A stretch of DNA of 64,000 bases from Trichoplusia ni. Lineage: Eukaryota; Arthropoda; Insecta; Lepidoptera; Noctuidae. Position 1 is the stretch's first letter. Each line of letters starts with the position of its first letter. Where the stretch lies: assembly GCF_003590095.1 (NCBI RefSeq), contig NC_039495.1, forward strand, positions 3,023,589 through 3,087,588. The letters run 5' to 3'. The notes beneath the pieces are model-generated. The model was not told the DNA's origin and ran no database searches. It worked only from the letters and a program-made list of their open reading frames with translations. The position numbers and the translations under genes were made by a program. Positions 57,681-64,000 of this stretch are shown here, one piece after another.

Positions 57681-60600
57681 ATATAGTACTACATAAAGTA
57701 AGCAACAGTAAACAATAAAAACAAATTGCTATAACTATGAAGTAAAAATGTAACTACAGAGCTACAAAATTTATATGTATCTAACATCAAAATCATGACA
57801 AACAGAAACTTGAAAATTTAAATCTGAAATCATCAATCCGCATTGAGCGTAATAATGAGATCAAATGCTCAAACTTTCTTTTTATACGAAGAGGCAACTG
57901 ACAAGTGCCCACTAACCTACAGATGTCACATGGCTGGGCAATTTTTTTTTTAAAGTCCATCTATGACACTTATTAAGGCTAGTATTATACTTACCAGTTG
58001 CATATTTATTCAAATCAATAATATCTCATGATACCAAAAGAAAACACTCCAGTTTTCCGGCCTACAGATTATTATATTACAGACATCTGTTTACCTTCTA
58101 CCAACAGCTTTATGAGAAAAACAACGCCACGTTAATAAACTATAGTCCACTAAGCCAGACCTCTGCCTACCCCTAAATCATATATTAGCGGCAAAATGAG
58201 ACTAATGCGGGACTTATAATCAAAGAAAGAAATTTCTGGCTAGCCACACGTGATCATAAGGTAGGGGCTTTAGTGCATAAGCGGTAGCGGATTACGGTAG
58301 CAAGCAATTTCTTGGTACATAATGCGGAATCACTTATATGCAAAACAGTACCCAATAAAAATATCTTAAGCTGTATATCTATGTATTGTGTTACCTGTAA
58401 TTATGTTTAAATAATGTTCAAATATTACCAGGGTTTCACGAAAGTATTACTATACCCCGCTCTTTATTCATACCGTTTAAGAGTTATCCTCTAATATAGC
58501 CCGTTTTTGATAGATACTGTCATGTCAATAAAATATTGTCTGGAAAAATCCGTAATTATTTTTTGACTTACCCCATGTATGTACTGTTATCAGTGAGAAC
58601 TATAAACAACCAACCTTATAACCGCACTCGCTACCATCTACCACACAGACCGTGTCCAAAAAAATAAAGGGGAGGATGTACCCGGGTGGACATCAAAGCG
58701 TTAAGTGCTCCTTTTGCTCATCGAATCCCATTTAGGCGACTCTCCCCACAATAAATAAGATTATGTCCGGTTACACGTTATTCCTCGTTTTCTTATGGGT
58801 TTTCAGTAATGGTGTTACTTAGTTCTTGACTTATTTAATGGTGTTCTCGGTTATGGGATATCAAATGGAAGTTTATGTGGATTTGATCCTGTTTGTCCCA
58901 TGTGGATCATATCGACCAGATATGATTTACTTTACTTTATCAAATTCTGATCTAATTTTGTAGGTTCTATGACAAAGTTAAAAAACGATTATTGAACCTA
59001 AAAACGAATAATTTCAAGTAAAAATTTTTTAGTCGCCTCCAAAGAAAGCTTTTAGCTACAAAACATAAATTCACAATGCATAAGATTACTGATCCACTAT
59101 TCACAAATTTCTACTTCTAATTAAAAGGTTCTCCATTATACTAATATTTGCCGTACTCTAATAAACTAGCCAACACATTTTTTTTCAAGACAACTTGCTT
59201 TGAATTTATTAGAATTATTTTATCATGAGCCGACGATTCGATGACGCAACCGCTAGTCGAATGATTATGATTCTTCCTTAGAAAACTTGCCTTAAAAATG
59301 TTTATTTATAATATAACTTACAAAAAAACTATAATTCACATTCTCTCGACTGATATTTAACTCAAATAAAGTACATACATAAAAATAATTCCAGACAAAT
59401 ACAGTTTTAATAACGTAGTGGCACAAATAATTTATATTTAGGAAACATTGCGAGCGAATAATCTAAAAGCCATAAGCCTCAGACGAAAAATGTTCTCGTA
59501 TTCAAGAGTGGACGCGGAACAAAATGTTGTAAGGCATGGTGCAGGACGGAGAAAAACTCCTAATCATTTATTAGGAGAAAGGTTTTATTTAAAGTCAATT
59601 ACATAACTTGATTATATGGAGCTTGTGTTGTAGATGGAACCGAGATTTATGTTCTGTTTGTAAAAAATTGACAAGCAAATAGACACACAAATCCTGTCAC
59701 TTACTACCTTCATAATATCGTAAGTATTCCATCATTATTGTCTTCCATTCATCAGTAAACAGCTGCAAGCCTGGGTTGGTCTACACTATAAACGATTAGA
59801 TTAGTAAATTAGGTTCAATCTTTGATTTGATCTAAATATATAATATACTTTTTTATAAGAAACTGGCAACAGTGCCTAATCTGTATCAAATACTTAAAGG
59901 TACTCTTGACAGCCATTCCCATTTCTGGAACTAATTTATGCAGTGACCTTGACTACTTCACCAGTTCATAACACAATTCCTAGGCTAGGCCGATGAATTA
60001 CTAGGAAACTAGTAAGACAACATGGACCTCGCCGTTGTACCCTCCGCCGGATCTAAAACCAAACACTAATCCTTCTATATACACATTAACAGATTTCTGA
60101 AGCGCAATCCGTACAGGGATTTTCTCTATACGAGCCAAGCCCGACCATTCCTCTTTGGAAATACAGCTTTTAATTGAATTTATCCGTATTTACGTACAGT
60201 TATTATGTTTGAGTAAATATTTTTGTTTCTCTTGTTTAATTATGTGTAATTAAAATATCTGTCTGGTTGTGTAATTGTTTTTAAGGTTGCGGGTTGCTAG
60301 GAACTTTACCCATATTATAATGTTGTAGTTTTTTATACAATACTCTAGTCATGGTCTATTATATATAATTAATACATTGTATCCACAATGTCACAGTCTT
60401 CTTCTAAGCGTCTTTGGTAGGATGGGGGACATATTTTCAGGTCTTTATCTACCTATTTATTTATGGCCAGTGATACGCATGAACAAAGAACAAAGGTTCT
60501 ATATTGCCATAAGATTTGAAAATTTTGACATGTGTCTCCTCTTTGCTTTTAAAAAAGAATAGTGTACTTTATAATCTGTTTCTATTTGTAGGCAGGACAA

Positions 60601-61242
60601 TATCTAAATATCAAGTAAATAAAATTGTCATAGTATTTTTAGTTTGATCATCTAAACACTATTTCCAAGTAATTCACAATAATTATCATTAGCAAAAAGA
60701 AAAAAGACAAAAAGGGCGTATAAGCAGAGTAACACTCTTATTTTACGAGTACATTAACAGGAATGCACAGATATTACAAACTTCCCACATTTTCCCTCAC
60801 TTGGGGAAATGTGGCAAAAAATACCCGAGAATACTATACCCCATCAATTCTCATAGCCCAGATCATTACACCTATCGGAAAGAAGCCCTATTATCTTATT
60901 AGAAATTACTGCTGTATCGTACAAGCGATTATAGACCGTATTGGATGGAGGGATGGAAGCGATGCGAACGATATTCCGATGTACATATTCAGCAGTTTAT
61001 GTAGCATGCTGTTGTTATTACTTATACGGGATCAGATTTACTGGATGTGCTTTGTATTGGAGCGATTTTAGAATTTTGGTTTGAATTTGTGATTTCAGTT
61101 TTCTTGTGTTTTTTAATGACACTTTTAGTAAATGTTTTAACTGACTGCCTCTTTTTATTTTGGAATTAATAATCAGGGCCGTAAAATAGCACTAACAAAG
61201 AACGTATGGGTAGATTCATTTGCTTCCTACTATATTTATTAT

Positions 61243-61430
61243 TGCACGGATATTCGAGCGGTTGAGGTCATCACGCCAAACGTGCCTGACGTGGTGCGAG
61301 TTCAATCTCCGAGCAGAACAAGCATTTATATGATCCACGAAAGCTTGTCCGGACCATATCACATGAGTGTTTGAGAAACTCCCTGCTACACAAAGATTAA
61401 ACTTTTAAATGCAGGAGTCGATCATAAAAA
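61243..61430 (+). mobile_element. tRNA-derived SINE, full length
   Basis: Head GCACGGATATTCGAGCGGTT, then GAGGTCATCACGCC. B-box region GAGTTCAATCTCC, body AAGCATTTATATGATCCACG and tail AAATGCAGGAGTCG. The middle TGTCTTTGTGC block is lost. Confidence 0.75.
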
Positions 61431-62457
61431 ATATACCCAATAATTCCAATATTTCATCTACCTCCTGCCTATTTTCTCAGCCATTTCCACATTTAACCCA
61501 TAGTACCTACTTACCTTTCAAAAGCGCACCTACTGTAATATTATTCCTTCCTTGCCACTTCCAGTTTTGCTAACTCCATCCGAAACATTGTCGGCTTCTA
61601 TTATGACGTACTATCTTTGCACAACACTCCTTGCTAATGGTATTTCTTTACCATCGATGCCATTCTATGGGATATGTGATGTTATTTCGGTAATAATTAT
61701 TCTCGGATTATAATCTTTTGTTAGTTGATATTGTTCATGACTATTTATTATTAAAATTTGGTTGGCGTTTTACTGTGACTATTTTTCTTGTGGTTTTGCA
61801 GTTTGTGTTAGTTAAATTATAATTGTGTCTTTCTTATAAAAATACTTCCGTATTAGGTGCATGTAGATGGTATTTCCAGTATTCAGGTAAGATTGTATTA
61901 AATTCCTGTCTATTAAAGACGCATCATGTTCGTTCGTTAGAACACTATACTTATTAGCCATTAAATTGTTGAGAGCTTAAAATATACAACCATTTTTTTA
62001 ATGATCTCTCTCCACTTCATATTAGTCCTGACTACTAATGATGAGGGTTACCAATTTTCTTTCTATTCCTACCAAGAATAAAGCAATTGGAAAACATCGA
62101 AAATTATTCAATGATTACAAAACAATCTTACCACAAGCATCTCCGAAACAGAAAACAAAATTAAAAACAAAACACAAGACTGAAGTAATGAAACTAATAT
62201 TACACGAACAGGGAAACACCAATAATCGAAGTAACACAGAATCCCTTATTAACCGCCCTACGCAAGGGCAAGACTCGTATTAATTTATGTTTGCGCCGAC
62301 AGTAATGACACGCGGTCGATTGTATGTTATTGGAAAATATTGGCGTTTCCCCCTGAGGTTTGAGGCCTTGTGGATGCTACTGTTTTGGTCGATTTTGATG
62401 AAAGTTTGGGATAGGAAATACAGTGAAGAGGATTTCAAACTTGGAGAGGCTGATTTT

Positions 62458-62575
62458 TAGAGTTTCGTACTTGTCAGAATTGGAAACCTATTATTGAGAT
62501 TCCGCTATCCGCCTGTCCGTCTAACACCAGGCTGTCATGAAGCGTCCAAGAGTTGACATTTTTATAGATGAAGTT
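62458..62575 (-). repeat. Interspersed repeat family E, fragment
   Basis: GCTATCCGCCTGTCCGTC, then TAACACCAGGCTGTCATGAA, in reverse. Confidence 0.5.
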
Positions 62576-64000
62576 CTTCGGTTGCCGGTAAAACAATAGA
62601 CACTTGATTTAAATTTCAATGTCCAAGAAAATATTTTCATATATTATATACCTATAGGTATATCTGTTGATGTTTTTTTTTGCAGAGATTAGCTTCTTCC
62701 TATTTAAGAAAAATGTTATAATTTTCAATCATGGTGAATAAATCTACGTCCTCCAAGAAAATAATGGAACGCAAACAATCGGCGATCCTATCAAAAACAC
62801 TCGAAAAAAATAATCAATCTCATAAATGCCGAAAACGAATAAATTCTTATGAGCGATCGTAAAACGCGCAATTAGCTACCGACAAGTCGGGAAAAATCCA
62901 TTAATTCCATCGTTACTCGCTATGCCTTATATCAGTCAGTCCTAATTAAAAGACACCCTTGGAACAATTTTCTTCTCGATCGCTCGTCTTTAATTGTTCA
63001 ATATGTTGCCATGTGGAGAAAGCATTCATCAGGGCACGCTGTTGAATTTTATGAACTGGTAGAATTACTAAGAACGAAAGTGAATTTAAAGTATTTTTGG
63101 CTTCTATTCTATGGTTATAATGTTTCATTAAGTTTCAATTATTTCATGCATTGTTTAATTACTCTAAGAGACCAGAGATTGTGTAGAAAAAATGTTATAA
63201 ATTACGAATAACGGATTAGAAGCATGCTGGCAAGCGCACTGTCTAGTTTGTATGTGTAGGATAAGATCCCGAGGAAATACAGGTTCAACATAGACTCTAG
63301 TGTTAACTTAACATAAGACATTATTGATATTATTTCATACTGTGCAATATACTCTTCAAAATTAGGGTTTGTTTGGTGTAACGCTGAAGTAGTTAACATT
63401 GACCTAGCTAATAAGATCCTTAAACCTCAATTTGGACCTACAAATGGACAATTTAGGACTATACATTAATGACGCCTCAAGTTTTGAAACAAAACGTGCT
63501 ATCCAAATACAGCCACAGTCCATCACCTCAGTAATTTTAGTGTGACAGTAGGGGGAACCGCCATTTTACTTTTAATGGTCATTGCCCACGAGATAACATC
63601 CCAAGGGGGCGAGATCTGAGGAATCAATGCGGTAGGCCTAAGGATGGGTACCATTGGTTCGAGAGATGAGAAGTGAATTAATTGTGAGTTTTGACAGTAT
63701 TAAATTAAATAAAGTTGGTAAGATATTAGTATTTAAAATGTATATAATTAAGGAAAAAGTTTTTAAAAAAGATATATTCTAACTCTTACCTTATCAGCTC
63801 AAAGATATCAGTTTAAATAAATTGCACTTAAGTTGCTTCACGAGTTATTTTACTGTTCATTGTCGTACTAGGTCATGACAAAATACCATGTCTTTTTACA
63901 CTAGAACTTCATCTTTAAATTTGATCTATTATACATCTCTACCCACTACATGTATAATAGGACTATGAATTACTGTATTATATCATTTACAATACTACGT

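Larger units (their letters stand above)
50885..64000. other. Gene-poor right end
   Basis: No supported protein gene. It holds the listed SINEs, one 5S-derived SINE, a retroelement tail (52855-52990), a decayed family A piece (55317-55400), a family B remnant (57533-57680), a family E piece (62458-62575) and a short SINE fragment near 51060-51130. Non-repetitive stretches at 53690-54200 and 62740-62960 have many homeodomain-like words. Open frames here are short and lack splice or start support. Confidence 0.4.

Noticed and set aside
60763..61071. 102-codon + strand frame
   Set aside because: No signal, domain or splice support. Its first part is an inverted repeat (CCACATTT...AAATGTGG), which could hold the frame open by chance.
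62038..62283. 81-codon lysine-rich + strand frame
   Set aside because: Composition is what an A-rich strand gives; no conserved motif and no splice context.

Overview
The window looks like nuclear DNA of a lepidopteran, most likely a noctuoid moth. It is AT-rich with sparse, intron-split genes. The intergenic space is full of repeat families typical of Lepidoptera: tRNA-derived SINEs, short non-LTR retrotransposon 3' ends beginning CTAGCTGTTGCCCGCG or CTAGCTTTTCGCCCGCGG, and RTE-like tails ending in ATG-type microsatellites. Nothing bacterial, viral or CRISPR-like was seen. All gene models were built by eye from open frames, splice-site fit and comparison between copies inside the window.

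Layout. (1) 0.77-2.44 kb, +: a two-exon gene for a 79-residue proline-rich protein. (2) 2.4-26.0 kb: a gene-poor stretch dominated by repeats, including a 175-bp terminal-inverted-repeat element at 21.3 kb and a SINE nested in a retrotransposon fragment at 15.8-16.1 kb. (3) 26.04-28.64 kb, +: a second two-exon gene for a 72-residue proline-rich protein. It shares the core A-R-[VI]-Y..A-[ST]-N-L-[LI]-P-P and the intron phase with the first gene. (4) 35.03-40.30 kb and 43.50-46.06 kb, +: two complete tandem three-exon genes for sugar-transporter-type major facilitator proteins (497 and 494 residues) with identical intron phases. (5) 50.62-50.88 kb, -: a two-exon gene for a 63-residue protein with a signal peptide. 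A frameshifted relic of it lies at 41.20-41.33 kb between the two transporters, so a unit of transporter plus opposite-strand secreted peptide appears to have been duplicated. (6) 49.94-50.01 kb, -: an intact elongator tRNA-Met(CAT). (7) 50.9-64.0 kb: no supported gene, only repeats and non-repetitive AT-rich sequence.

How it fits together. Two tandem-duplication histories are visible: the small proline-rich pair and the transporter/peptide block. The transporters probably move a sugar or similar small solute across the plasma membrane, but both lack the usual sugar-contacting residues in TM7 and TM10, so the substrate is open. Of the repeats, the most notable is a SINE whose head resembles the internal promoter of 5S rRNA; one of its copies carries two long inverted repeats.
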